A stretch of DNA of 64,000 bases. Source: JAYQKL01 sp965243245 (lineage in GTDB: Bacteria; Pseudomonadota; Alphaproteobacteria; RS24). The stretch is taken from assembly GCA_965243245.1 (NCBI GenBank), contig OZ251536.1, positions 1,178,001 through 1,242,000 on the forward strand. The letters are read 5' to 3'. Below are positions 7,816 to 16,870 of this stretch, in pieces. Below the pieces are notes generated by a model that saw only the letters and a list, made by a program, of their open reading frames with translations, did no database searches and was not told the origin of the DNA. A program made the position numbers and the translations under genes. Every line of letters begins with the position of its first letter. Position 1 is the first letter of the stretch.

Positions 7816-9162
7816 CGGTTCACCTCGTAATAAGCGTGGTAATAAGCGCGGCGAAACGCTCAGCCCCGTATCAGCCACATAACGCGCGCCCCCGCCTATC
7901 AGGGGCAATTTATTGGCAAAACCAAACATCAGCTTGCGCAATGGGGATAAAAACCCCGCTTCGTTTGAAAAAAAAGTTGCAAAAGCATGCGTTACACCCG
8001 CCATCGCCTGTGCATCACGCATACGCAAACGCTGATAAGTGTCCAAAGTTGTTGGCGCGCCAACATCCAGCCCGAGGCGGCGTGCATCATAAAAACAATC
8101 CGCCAATTGAGCCCCGTCACGTAAAGTAAGGTTATAACCTTGCCCCGCTAAGGGATGAATAATATGAGCCGCTTCGCCCAAAAGCGCAGTGCGTGGCCCG
8201 ATATAGTCATGCGCCAACATCAGCCCAAGCGGATAAACCAAAGGCGGCGCAATTTTTTTTATATCTCCAAGCAACCCATCTAGTCGATATTCAAGTTCAG
8301 CGATGAGCTCTTTATGCGTTAATTCATTCAGCGCATTTGCCATCGCGCTTTTTTCTGTCCAAACAAGAGAAGATAAATACTGCCCATCCACACAAAAAAG
8401 TGGCAAACTCGCCAACGGCCCTCCCGCGCGAAAAAATTGATACGCCGTTTGCTGATGCGCCATAGTATGCATAATATTTGTCACTAGCGCAGATGCACCA
8501 TAATCATATTTATAGGTTTTAATGCCTAGGCGCTGGCGAATTTGAGAATTGCGGCCATCTGCGGCAACCAATAAAGTCGCATTGACATGCGTCTTATCAT
8601 TCAAAATAACTTGCACATGAGCATCATGGACCTCACAAGCTTTGACGTCATCCACGCGTACCCCATATTGGAGCGTGATATTGGGATGTTCTTGCGCCGC
8701 CACAAAAAGTGCCGCCTGCAAAGCCTGATTAGGCACAATATAAGCAAGCACCACAGCTTGGTCATTGGGGGCACTTACCTGCTTAAAGCTCAAAACCCCA
8801 TTAAACAAACTAGTATTTAGATGCCCCGCATTTAGATGCCCCGCATTTAGATGCCTCGCATTTAGATGCCCCGCGCCAACTTGCATATCAACAATCGGCG
8901 CTGTCTTGAAATCATAGTCAATATTCAAAGCCTCAAGCATCTGAACGCTTGACGCACTAAGAGTCGTAACCCGCGGGTCAGATGCTTTGTCGCTGTTTGA
9001 TTGTGGTTTTGCTGCTGCGTCACATAAAGATACCTGCGCACCTGCTGCCGCCAGTGCCAAGCTCGCCGCCAACCCTGCCAAGCCACCCCCGACAACCAAA
9101 ACATCACAATCAGTGCAATCATTGCAATTCATGCCGTCTATTTGCTTTATATTATTCGCCAT
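7807..9162 (-). CDS. UbiH/UbiF/COQ6-type FAD-dependent monooxygenase
   Basis: This 451-residue flavoprotein has the N-terminal dinucleotide loop VLVVGGGLAGLAASL (about residues 21-35), the mid-protein AADGRNS motif and the C-terminal GEAAHIIHPLAGQGYNL motif that contacts FAD. These define the ring hydroxylases of ubiquinone synthesis (UbiH/UbiF/UbiL/COQ6). Which ring carbon is modified cannot be read from sequence, so no gene symbol is given. It would act at the inner membrane with other Ubi enzymes. An insert of HLNAG-type repeats (about residues 97-116), from a 15-bp array, is not part of the family fold. A shorter 12-bp duplication repeats RLL near the C-terminus. Confidence 0.87.
   Translation of the reverse strand: MANNIKQIDGMNCNDCTDCDVLVVGGGLAGLAASLALAAAGAQVSLCDAAAKPQSNSDKASDPRVTTLSASSVQMLEALNIDYDFKTAPIVDMQVGAGHLNARHLNAGHLNAGHLNTSLFNGVLSFKQVSAPNDQAVVLAYIVPNQALQAALFVAAQEHPNITLQYGVRVDDVKACEVHDAHVQVILNDKTHVNATLLVAADGRNSQIRQRLGIKTYKYDYGASALVTNIMHTMAHQQTAYQFFRAGGPLASLPLFCVDGQYLSSLVWTEKSAMANALNELTHKELIAELEYRLDGLLGDIKKIAPPLVYPLGLMLAHDYIGPRTALLGEAAHIIHPLAGQGYNLTLRDGAQLADCFYDARRLGLDVGAPTTLDTYQRLRMRDAQAMAGVTHAFATFFSNEAGFLSPLRKLMFGFANKLPLIGGGARYVADTGLSVSPRLLPRLLRGEPFG
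7828..7851 (-). repeat. 12-bp tandem duplication near hydroxylase 3' end
   Basis: Two near-identical 12-bp copies (taataagcgtgg, taataagcgcgg) in frame give the repeated Arg-Leu-Leu close to the C-terminus of the UbiH-type protein. Confidence 0.75.
8815..8874 (-). repeat. 15-bp tandem array, 4 copies, in hydroxylase gene
   Basis: Four direct copies of atttagatgccccgc (one with a single change) encode the pentapeptide repeat A-G-H-L-N in the UbiH-type hydroxylase. The unit length is a multiple of three, so the frame is kept. Confidence 0.95.
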
Positions 9163-9387
9163 AACCCAAAATGACCGAGACGAGGCGGCCTGTCCAGCGC
9201 GAATAAACAGCTTATCAGCGACAAATCATCGGGCTGCTTATATTTTAGCCAATATACTAAAACAATATATATTCTGCCTATTATTTAGGCGAGTTATAAT
9301 CACGCCGCTTTCCTGATTCGCAAAAACCAACTCTTTAAGGCATTATGGCGTCTGAAATTTGTTGAAAAACAGCGTTTTGACACATAA

Positions 9388-9404
9388 TTGGCACAGAATT
9401 TGCT
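9388..9404 (+). promoter_or_regulatory. Sigma-54 (RpoN) promoter of amt
   Basis: TTGGCACAGAATTTGCT matches the -24/-12 consensus (YTGGCACG-N4-TTGCW) at every defined base but one, with the correct spacing between GG and GC. Transcription would start near 9415, leaving a leader of about 25 nt before the ATG at 9441. This fits nitrogen-dependent control by NtrC, which is well known for ammonium transporter genes. I did not find a clear NtrC site upstream. Confidence 0.75.
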
Positions 9405-9440
9405 TATATGTTCCATCGAATATCTTTTCAGGAGTTAATC

Positions 9441-10670
9441 ATGTCTTCTAACTTAGTCGGCGCAAACGTCTTTTTTCTATTAATGGGTGCCATCTTGGTT
9501 TTTGCCATGCATGCCGGTTTTGCCTTCCTTGAAGTCGGAACCGTCCGCAAAAAAAACCAAGTCAATGCACTGGTCAAAATCATCTCCGATTTTGCCGTTT
9601 CAACCGTGGCATATTTTTTCATTGGCTATGGAGTCGCCTATGGTATCGACTTCTTAGCAAATTCGGCAATCATCCAAGGCGATGACGCCTCGGGCGGCTT
9701 CGACCCTCAGGGGCTCGGTCTTGTGAAGTTTTTCTTCCTTCTCACCTTTGCCGCCGCGATTCCAGCAATTGTGTCGGGCGGTATTGCAGAGCGCGTGAAA
9801 TTTGTACCACAACTTATCGCAACAGCCCTCCTCGTTGCGCTGGTCTATCCTTTCTATGAAGGGGTCATTTGGAACGGTAATTACGGCCTCCAAAGCTGGC
9901 TGGAAACCACATTCGGCGCACCGTTTAATGATTTTGCGGGCTCAATTGTCGTCCATGGCGTCGGCGGCTGGGTGGCTCTGGGAGCGGTGCTGATGCTGGG
10001 TGCACGTATAGGGCGTTACGGTCCTAAGGGGCGCACTTTCCCACCATCTTCCATTCCATGGCTGGCACTCGGCTCTTGGATGCTCTGTATAGGCTGGTTC
10101 GGCTTTAATGTTATGAGCGCACAATCAGTTGAGGGCGTCTCAGGACTCGTGGCGATGAACTCTTTGCTGGCGATGGCGGGCGGTATTCTGGCGGCTATCA
10201 TCGTTGGCAAAAATGACCCCGGCTTTATCCATAATGGCGCACTCGCTGGATTAGTCGCGGTATGCGCCGGCTCAAATCTAATGCACCCGCTTGGCTCTTT
10301 CATAACAGGCGCTATAGGCGGCGCCATGTTTGTCATCTTCTTTACCATCTGTCAGGAAAAACTGAAAATTGATGATGTCCTAGGTGTCTGGCCATTGCAT
10401 GGACTGGCAGGGCTTTGGGGCGGTATTGCGGCCGGTATCTTCGGACAAGAAGCACTGGGCGGTCTTGGCGGGGTGAGTTTCATGTCACAACTCATCGGGA
10501 GCGTCATTGGTTGCGGATATGCTTTCATCTGCGGATTGCTCGTCTATGGCGGCTTGAAAAAACTAATCGGCATTCGCTTAACCGAAGAAGAAGAGCAAAT
10601 GGGGGCGGATTTAGCAATCCATCGGATTCAATCTGAACCAGAATCTGCTTGGTCAGGGCGTAGTCTTTGA
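9441..10670 (+). CDS. amt: Ammonium transporter, Amt/AmtB family
   Basis: The roughly 409-residue protein has the eleven-helix pattern of Amt channels: GAxLVFxMHAGFAFLE near the N-terminus, the pore histidine in HGVGGWVALG, and the second in HGLAGLWGG. It conducts ammonium across the inner membrane. The start at 9441 is chosen because CAGGAG precedes it by 6-7 bases and because an in-frame ATG at 9408 lies at or before the transcription start predicted from the sigma-54 promoter. No glnK gene is adjacent, although glnK-amtB pairs are usual. The last codons and stop fall inside a 13-bp tandem array. Confidence 0.95.
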   Translation: MSSNLVGANVFFLLMGAILVFAMHAGFAFLEVGTVRKKNQVNALVKIISDFAVSTVAYFFIGYGVAYGIDFLANSAIIQGDDASGGFDPQGLGLVKFFFLLTFAAAIPAIVSGGIAERVKFVPQLIATALLVALVYPFYEGVIWNGNYGLQSWLETTFGAPFNDFAGSIVVHGVGGWVALGAVLMLGARIGRYGPKGRTFPPSSIPWLALGSWMLCIGWFGFNVMSAQSVEGVSGLVAMNSLLAMAGGILAAIIVGKNDPGFIHNGALAGLVAVCAGSNLMHPLGSFITGAIGGAMFVIFFTICQEKLKIDDVLGVWPLHGLAGLWGGIAAGIFGQEALGGLGGVSFMSQLIGSVIGCGYAFICGLLVYGGLKKLIGIRLTEEEEQMGADLAIHRIQSEPESAWSGRSL

Positions 10671-10738
10671 TAATAGTCTTTGATAATAGTCTTTGATAAT
10701 AGTCTTTGATAATAGTCTTTGATAGTAGTCTTTGATAA
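10661..10738. repeat. 13-bp tandem array, 6 copies, at amt stop codon
   Basis: Six direct copies of tagtctttgataa (one with a single change) begin within the last codons of amt and continue to just before its terminator. The first copy contains the amt TGA stop. The unit is not a multiple of three. Confidence 0.97.
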
Positions 10739-10754
10739 TTTGCAGATGAATTAA

Positions 10755-10783
10755 AAACCTGCCGACTCGCGTCGGCGGGTTTT
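10755..10783 (+). terminator. Rho-independent terminator after amt
   Basis: GCCGAC-TCGC-GTCGGC forms a strong GC hairpin with further pairing AAACC/GGGTTTT on its flanks, followed by a T run. It lies about 85 bp after the amt stop, downstream of the 13-bp repeats. Confidence 0.88.
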
Positions 10784-10884
10784 ATATCTAACATATTCAA
10801 TACATTCAAACGGTTTTGAAAATGATGAATTTCGTTATAAGCGAATTCATCGTTTTAGTTTATCATCACCGCATTGGAGGTTAT

Positions 10885-12129
10885 ATGTCTTCTGGCACAG
10901 ATATCTCAAAGGGCAGTTTTGGGGCCGGGCTCAGCTTGGGACCTTTTGCACAACTGCGCCGCCTGCTTGACCCTATCACCAGCACTGTGCCTGTGAATGA
11001 GCAAATCAATTTAACCCTTGGCGAACCACACCATGCGCCGCCCGCTTTTGTCTTAGAATATCTATCCCAAGCCGCCCTATCACCAGAAAATAGTTACGCA
11101 AAATACCCCCCTATTGGCGGCTTAGATTATTGGCGCGAGGCAGTCTTAGGATGGCTCATAAGACGATTTGGCATCACAGGTTTGTTAGCAGAGGCCAGTC
11201 AAATATTACCTGTGAGCGGCACTCGTGAGGGGCTTTTTTTAGTGGCGCAACTTGCCCGCCCCAATCAAGCAGGTAAAAATTTAATGGCCATGCCCAATCC
11301 TTTTTATCAAGTCTATGCCGCCGCCGCCCGCGCCGCAGGCGCAAAACCGCTTTACCTTAATGCCACTGCCGCCACGGGGTTTTTGCCAGATTTAGACAGT
11401 CTAAGCAATCCTGAGCTTACAGCTTTGCGGGCTTTTTTTATGTGTTCGCCCGCTAATCCACAAGGCGCGATTGCCGCGCCCGCTTATATTGACCGACTGC
11501 TTGAGCTGGCAGAAAAATATGATTTCTTAATTATCATGGATGAATGTTATGCCGACATTTATGACCGATGTTATGAAAAAACACCGCCTGTTTCAGCCTT
11601 GGCACGCGCCGCGCACCGCAAAGAAGGCGCGAAAAACCTGATTGTGTTTCACTCTTTGTCGAAACGCTCAAACCTGCCCGGCTTACGCTCTGGATTTTGT
11701 GCTGGAGGCGCACAAATTATGGAAGCTTTTTATCAATTCAGACTAATCGCCGCGCCCCAAACGCCGATTGCAACCCTTAATGCGGCAGCACTTGCCTGGC
11801 AAGATGACGCGCACGCGGCGTCTAGCCGTGCCCTCTATCAGGAAAAAATTGATATTGCAGAAGAAATTCTAGGCAATCAATTTGATTTTTATAGACCCCA
11901 AGGCGGCTTCTTTTTATGGCTCAATGTGCAGGACGGCGAAACAGCCGCCAAAACATTATGGCTTCATACGGGCGTTAAAGTTCTGCCCGGGAGCTATTTG
12001 TCGCAACCAGATAAAACCGGCAATCCGGGCGCGGCTTTTATCAGAATAGCTTTAGTTGAAAATAGTGAAAAAACCGCACAGGCTTTAACAAAAACACGTG
12101 AATGTTTGAACGAACACAGGTTAACATAA
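10885..12129 (+). CDS. dapC: PLP-dependent aminotransferase, probable succinyldiaminopimelate aminotransferase
   Basis: This 414-residue fold-type I aminotransferase has MDECYADIY for cofactor contact and the PLP lysine in HSLSKRSNLPGLRSGF. The SLSKRSNxPGLRSGF sequence is typical of DapC-type enzymes that transaminate N-succinyl-2-amino-6-ketopimelate in lysine and peptidoglycan synthesis; the role is inferred from family and the neighbouring ftsK. The start at 10885 is chosen for its GGAGG four bases upstream; a longer reading from 10816 adds 23 residues with no ribosome site. It is followed after 4 bp by ftsK, a common alphaproteobacterial order. Confidence 0.8.
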   Translation: MSSGTDISKGSFGAGLSLGPFAQLRRLLDPITSTVPVNEQINLTLGEPHHAPPAFVLEYLSQAALSPENSYAKYPPIGGLDYWREAVLGWLIRRFGITGLLAEASQILPVSGTREGLFLVAQLARPNQAGKNLMAMPNPFYQVYAAAARAAGAKPLYLNATAATGFLPDLDSLSNPELTALRAFFMCSPANPQGAIAAPAYIDRLLELAEKYDFLIIMDECYADIYDRCYEKTPPVSALARAAHRKEGAKNLIVFHSLSKRSNLPGLRSGFCAGGAQIMEAFYQFRLIAAPQTPIATLNAAALAWQDDAHAASSRALYQEKIDIAEEILGNQFDFYRPQGGFFLWLNVQDGETAAKTLWLHTGVKVLPGSYLSQPDKTGNPGAAFIRIALVENSEKTAQALTKTRECLNEHRLT

Positions 12130-12133
12130 GAAT

Positions 12134-14617
12134 ATGATTAAAAAAAAGCATAACCCAATAACAGCTTTCTTATCGCGCGAGGTAAAACGCGGGTTGACCT
12201 TTTTGCGCTTGCGCGTCAAAGAGCTTTGCGGCTTAGGCGTGACCGCCAGCACGGGCGCGATGGTTTTAGCTTTGATAAGTCATAATCCTCAAGACCCAAG
12301 CTGGAATCGCGCAACAGATTCTGTCACTGAAAATTGGCTCGGTACAATCGGAGCGGTTTTTAGCGACCAAGCATTACAATTTATAGGGATTGGTATTTGG
12401 GTGGCACTGCCTGCACTGGGCGCTTATGGATGGCGTCAATTTCGCCATCAGAAATTATCCTTTTGGTTTTTAAGATTGACAGCTTGGATAGTCGCCATAG
12501 CTTGCGTTTGTGTGAGTGCAAGCCTGCATGTGCAAAATGCCTCAACCTTAGCGTATTTAAACGAAAACAATGCCCTCATCACACCAATATCCGGCGGGCT
12601 ATTGGGACAGTTAATAACACTGCAACTTGCCTCTTTAGAAAAAATCCTCAGCTTTGACATTACCCAGCAAGGATTTCGTATCAGTCTGCCACTCATGCTC
12701 GTTGGCATTGTCATGTCACTTACAGCCGCTGGCGGGCTACGCACAAGCCTACAATGGCTGAAAGCAGGCGGCATCAAAGCTAAACAATTTTTTACCTATT
12801 TGCCCAACCTCTCCATACGACAAGAAAATAAAGAAAAAAAGACACTTATAAATAAAATCAAAGCTGGCGTCCAAAAACCTATGACGTTCATACTCTTTAT
12901 AAAAGCCGCCATCAGCACAGCCGCCGTTAAAAATCCAAATAATGAAAGCCACACCTTTCGAACATCACAAGAAAACCCCCAACACCCAAAAAACCCAAAA
13001 AAGAAGCCATCTGCAATATTCTCAACCGCAAATACAGCCGAGAAAATCCCCATCGAGACAGCAACTAAAAAGCCACGCCTTGGTACCCGTACAAGCAAAG
13101 AAGACCAACATGCAATGGCTTTGGGGGGACATGAGAATTTCGAACTGCCGCCTTTGCGTCTCCTTACTGAAAACCGTCAACGTATGGGCAAAAAAATCAG
13201 TGATGATGCTCTGCAAGCAAATGCGCGTTTGCTGGAAGGCGTGTTGGAAGATTTTGGTATTCGAGGAAAAATTCTGCGCGTACGCCCAGGGCCCGTTATA
13301 ACACTTTACGAACTTGAACCAGCGGCTGGCATTCGTGCCTCTCGCATTGTTGGGCTGGCCGATGACATAGCGCGTTCCATGAGTGCGGTTGCTTGCCGTG
13401 TCGCCACTGTGCCCGGGCAAAATGTTATTGGCATTGAATTGCCAAACCATGACCGCGAAACGGTCTATCTAAGAGAACTCTTGGCCAGCGCAGAATTTGA
13501 AAAAAATACGGGCGGGTTACTCATTGCACTGGGCAAAGATATCAGCGGCGAGGCTGTTCTGACCGATTTAGCACGGATGCCACATTTACTTGTCGCAGGA
13601 ACAACCGGCTCCGGTAAATCGGTTGGCGTCAATGCGATGATTTTATCTATCCTTTATCGCATGAGCCCGGCTGAATGTCGTCTTATTATGGTTGACCCCA
13701 AAATGCTGGAACTTTCTGTTTATGATGGTATTCCGCATCTTCTGGCGCCGGTCGTTACAGAACCTAAAAAGGCTGTCATTGCTCTAAAATGGGCAGTGCA
13801 GGAAATGGAAAACCGCTACCGAAAAATGTCAAAACTCGGCGTGCGGAATATTCACGGCTATAATGAACGCATGGCAGAAGCGATTGCCAATAAAGAAACA
13901 TTAACGCATAAGGTGCAACTCGGCATTGACCCAGAAACCAGCGAGGCGCAATTTGAACAAGAAACGATCCAGCCTGAAAAATTGCCCTTTATTATTATTG
14001 TCATTGATGAAATGGCCGATCTAATGCTGGTCGCTGGTAAGGAACTTGAGGGTGCTATCCAACGGCTTGCTCAAATGGCGCGCGCCGCAGGTGTTCATTT
14101 AATCACGGCCACTCAGCGGCCATCTGTGGATGTAATTACCGGCACTATCAAAGCCAATTTTCCAAGTCGTATATCGTTTCAAGTAACCTCCAAAATTGAC
14201 AGCCGTACTGTACTTGGCGAACAAGGCGCAGAACAGCTACTGGGCATGGGCGATATGCTTTACATGGCAGGCGGGGGACGCTTGCAACGTGTTCATGGGC
14301 CTTTTGTGTCAGATGCGGAAGTTGAAAAAGTCGTTAATTTTCTAAAAAAACAGCGCGCGCCAGATTATGTGGAATCCGTCACAACAGAGCCAGAAGATGA
14401 GCAAGATTTTAGCACAGAGCCAGCCAGCGCAAATCTTTATGACCAAGCCGTTGCGATTGTTACCCGCGATAATCGTGCCTCGATAAGCTATGTGCAACGG
14501 CGTTTATCCATTGGGTATAATCGCGCCGCAACTTTGATTGAACAAATGGAAGAACAAGGCGTTATCAGCTCACCTAACCATGCTGGCAAACGCGACGTGC
14601 TGGTGGGTAAACACTGA
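12134..14617 (+). CDS. ftsK: DNA translocase FtsK
   Basis: The 827-residue protein has an N-terminal membrane domain with about four helices (up to residue ~215), a low-complexity Pro/Lys-rich linker (~215-330), and the RecA-like motor. Walker A is GTTGSGKS at 489-496 and Walker B is IIIVIDEMADLMLV. The C-terminal gamma winged helix (ISYVQRRLSIGYNRAATLIEQME) would read KOPS-type DNA. FtsK pumps chromosome ends toward dif and activates XerCD at the septum. The linker is short, as in many alphaproteobacteria. The TGA shares a base with the ATG of lolA. Confidence 0.96.
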   Translation: MIKKKHNPITAFLSREVKRGLTFLRLRVKELCGLGVTASTGAMVLALISHNPQDPSWNRATDSVTENWLGTIGAVFSDQALQFIGIGIWVALPALGAYGWRQFRHQKLSFWFLRLTAWIVAIACVCVSASLHVQNASTLAYLNENNALITPISGGLLGQLITLQLASLEKILSFDITQQGFRISLPLMLVGIVMSLTAAGGLRTSLQWLKAGGIKAKQFFTYLPNLSIRQENKEKKTLINKIKAGVQKPMTFILFIKAAISTAAVKNPNNESHTFRTSQENPQHPKNPKKKPSAIFSTANTAEKIPIETATKKPRLGTRTSKEDQHAMALGGHENFELPPLRLLTENRQRMGKKISDDALQANARLLEGVLEDFGIRGKILRVRPGPVITLYELEPAAGIRASRIVGLADDIARSMSAVACRVATVPGQNVIGIELPNHDRETVYLRELLASAEFEKNTGGLLIALGKDISGEAVLTDLARMPHLLVAGTTGSGKSVGVNAMILSILYRMSPAECRLIMVDPKMLELSVYDGIPHLLAPVVTEPKKAVIALKWAVQEMENRYRKMSKLGVRNIHGYNERMAEAIANKETLTHKVQLGIDPETSEAQFEQETIQPEKLPFIIIVIDEMADLMLVAGKELEGAIQRLAQMARAAGVHLITATQRPSVDVITGTIKANFPSRISFQVTSKIDSRTVLGEQGAEQLLGMGDMLYMAGGGRLQRVHGPFVSDAEVEKVVNFLKKQRAPDYVESVTTEPEDEQDFSTEPASANLYDQAVAIVTRDNRASISYVQRRLSIGYNRAATLIEQMEEQGVISSPNHAGKRDVLVGKH

Positions 14618-15285
14618 TGATAATGCACAATATATATTTATGGTGTCGCCAATACGGCTTGAAAACACTCATTTTAGGTTTCGTTTCTTTCAACCTACAG
14701 ACCAACATATCTCAAGCGGCGGACAAGCAGAAAAAATGGACCGCGTCTGAAAAAATAATTTTAACAAAAGTGTCAACCTATCTACAAAACCTAAACGGGT
14801 TGGAAGGGTGGTTTATTCAGATTAATCCGCAAGGAACAACTGCAAGCGGTTCTTTTTTATATCAACAACCGGGGCGGCTGAAATTTGTCTATAATGCGCC
14901 CCTGTCGCAAATCGTGATGGTCAATAATAACACATTATATATTCAAGAAGAGCCCGGACGCCAGCCAACCACTTATCCCGTTTCCGCAACCCCCTTACCG
15001 CTTTTCTTCAATGCCAATATTGACCTTCTATCGCATGAGGCACTCAACGATATTACGCAATCTAGCGGGTTAGCAGAATTATTACTCGATGACCCCACAG
15101 GTGATATTCCGGGGCAACTTTATATGGTTTTTGAAACCACGCCAGTACGAATGCGTGGCTGGAGGGTGGTCGATGCACAAGGCCAAGTGATCTCTGTTTT
15201 ATTGCGTAATCTTGTACATAGAGATGATATAGAAGAAAAAGATTTCAAATTAGATTATCGCCGCAAACGCGGGTTTCGTAAATAA
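14617..15285 (+). CDS. lolA: Outer-membrane lipoprotein carrier protein LolA
   Basis: This 222-residue protein has a signal peptide (hydrophobic ILGFVSF core, cleavage after SQA near residue 33) and a LolA beta-barrel pattern, including GSFLYQQPGRLKFVYNAP and PLPLFFNANIDL. LolA carries lipoproteins across the periplasm from LolCDE to the outer membrane. It overlaps ftsK by one base (TGATG), implying coupled translation. The ftsK-lolA-xthA order is widely conserved in the class. Confidence 0.9.
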   Translation: MIMHNIYLWCRQYGLKTLILGFVSFNLQTNISQAADKQKKWTASEKIILTKVSTYLQNLNGLEGWFIQINPQGTTASGSFLYQQPGRLKFVYNAPLSQIVMVNNNTLYIQEEPGRQPTTYPVSATPLPLFFNANIDLLSHEALNDITQSSGLAELLLDDPTGDIPGQLYMVFETTPVRMRGWRVVDAQGQVISVLLRNLVHRDDIEEKDFKLDYRRKRGFRK

Positions 15286-15306
15286 GACCGCCAGATAGGA
15301 ACAACG

Positions 15307-15993
15307 GTGACACATCACGCTGACCAAGATTACGAGCAAGACAGTGAGCGTGCCTCAGGCGATGAGCCACCAGATGCTACTGCTTTGCAAAAACTAGAAG
15401 CAGAAATGCCAATATTGGCATTGCTACGCAATTTTACCGACCGCGTTATGCGCGTTAACTGGTTTGACCAATTAGGCGAGCCTTTAAGTAAAAGAGCTAT
15501 AGAGGATGCGAGATTATATCTTGACGGTTTGGGGTTTCCAGAGGCTGATATTGCCATTTTGCCAGATTGGGGCGATGCCGCCACGGCGGCGGAAAGCTTG
15601 GACACGAATTCACCAGCATGGGAAGTTGAGGAGCAATTGCGGGCGGCACTCACACAGGATGCATTACAAGTGGTGAGCGAGGCGGGCTTGAGCGTTTTGC
15701 TGACTCATATGGCGGGCACGGTTAATGAGACGGCTGAAAACTGCCTTGAAGAAGCACTTTATTATGGCGATGAAAATGTCGATGTTTTTGGCAAGCTTGC
15801 GCTTGGGGGCGTTCATCAAGCCTGTCATGGGGGGGCTCTTGTGATTGCGGGGTTGGCGGCAGGCGCACTCATTAATGGTACAGCGTTAGAAAATAAGGAT
15901 ATTGAAACGCATCCTTTGATGCTACGGTTTCGTCTTTTCGAAGCAGGACACTGGCCAGTTTCTCTTATTGGGCAGAGTTTCAATATTTTATAA
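15307..15993 (+). CDS. Conserved-looking protein of unknown function between lolA and xthA
   Basis: The 228-residue acidic protein starts with GTG at 15307, supported by ATAGGAAC upstream. Residues 1-30 are strongly acidic and probably disordered. The rest looks like a soluble alpha/beta fold, with a small hydrophobic stretch (GGALVIAGLAAGALING, about 177-192) that is too weak for a confident membrane segment. I do not recognise a family or active-site motif. It is embedded in the ftsK-lolA-xthA run and starts 21 bp after lolA, so it is probably cotranscribed. Confidence 0.7.
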   Translation: MTHHADQDYEQDSERASGDEPPDATALQKLEAEMPILALLRNFTDRVMRVNWFDQLGEPLSKRAIEDARLYLDGLGFPEADIAILPDWGDAATAAESLDTNSPAWEVEEQLRAALTQDALQVVSEAGLSVLLTHMAGTVNETAENCLEEALYYGDENVDVFGKLALGGVHQACHGGALVIAGLAAGALINGTALENKDIETHPLMLRFRLFEAGHWPVSLIGQSFNIL

Positions 15994-16015
15994 GCTTATT
16001 ATTTAGGGATATTTT

Positions 16016-16816
16016 ATGCGACTTATCAGCTGGAACATTAACTCGGTGCGTTTGCGTATTGGGCTCGTTGAAAAACTAATCAAGCAATACAAACCTGATA
16101 TTTTGTGTCTGCAAGAGACCAAATGTCCCAATGATAGTTTTCCTGAAAAAAATTTCACCAAAATTGGCTATTCTCATATCGCCAAAAATGGCATTAAGGG
16201 CTATCACGGCGTCGCAACAGTTAGCAAAATACCAATTGCAAAGCAAAAAATTATTGATTTTTGTGCCAAGCAAGATGGGCGGCACATTGAAACTGAATAT
16301 GCTTATAAGGGGCAGCCTTTAAGTGTTCATAATTTTTATGTGCCGGCTGGCGGCGACGCGCCAGACCGCATGATTAACGAAAAATTCGGACATAAAATGG
16401 ATTTTCTGACCGAGATGGAAATATTGTTCAAAAAAAGCAAAAACAAAAAGTCAGCTTTAAAAGTTTTGCTTGGTGATTTAAATATCGCCCCTTATGAGCA
16501 CGATGTATGGTCGTCCAAACAATTAAAGAACGTGGTTAGTCACACCCCGATTGAGCGCGAAAAACTGGCGAGGGTACGTACCTCTTTTAACTGGGAAGAT
16601 GTGGCGCGACGTTTCGTAGCTGAAGATAAAAAACTTTATTCTTGGTGGAGTTACCGCGCCAGAGACTGGCTCAACGCGAACCGTGGGCGACGCCTCGATC
16701 ATATTTGGACAAGTCCAGCTCTGTCACCTCATGTCAAGAGCTTTCAAATTATTGCCAAAGCACGCGGCTGGGAACGCCCTTCGGACCACGCGCCCGTCAT
16801 TATTGAGCTTAAATAA
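16016..16816 (+). CDS. xthA: Exodeoxyribonuclease III
   Basis: This 266-residue enzyme has the EEP-nuclease motifs in order: SWNINSVRLR, LCLQETKCP (catalytic Glu), LLGDLNIAP (Asp/Asn), WWSYRARDWLNANRGRRLDHIW, and SDHAPVI at the C-terminus (catalytic Asp-His). It cuts at abasic sites and removes 3' blocking groups in base-excision repair. The length matches the family. It is the last gene of the rightward aminotransferase-ftsK-lolA run and is convergent with the response regulator. Confidence 0.94.
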   Translation: MRLISWNINSVRLRIGLVEKLIKQYKPDILCLQETKCPNDSFPEKNFTKIGYSHIAKNGIKGYHGVATVSKIPIAKQKIIDFCAKQDGRHIETEYAYKGQPLSVHNFYVPAGGDAPDRMINEKFGHKMDFLTEMEILFKKSKNKKSALKVLLGDLNIAPYEHDVWSSKQLKNVVSHTPIEREKLARVRTSFNWEDVARRFVAEDKKLYSWWSYRARDWLNANRGRRLDHIWTSPALSPHVKSFQIIAKARGWERPSDHAPVIIELK

Positions 16817-16870
16817 TCGCCTTTAAAAATACATATCCCTAAAAAGGAGACACCTCTCATATCACGTAGC

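Noticed and set aside
9408..9440. ATG 9408 as the amt start
   Set aside because: It lies at or before the transcription start predicted by the sigma-54 promoter and lacks a ribosome site, unlike ATG 9441.
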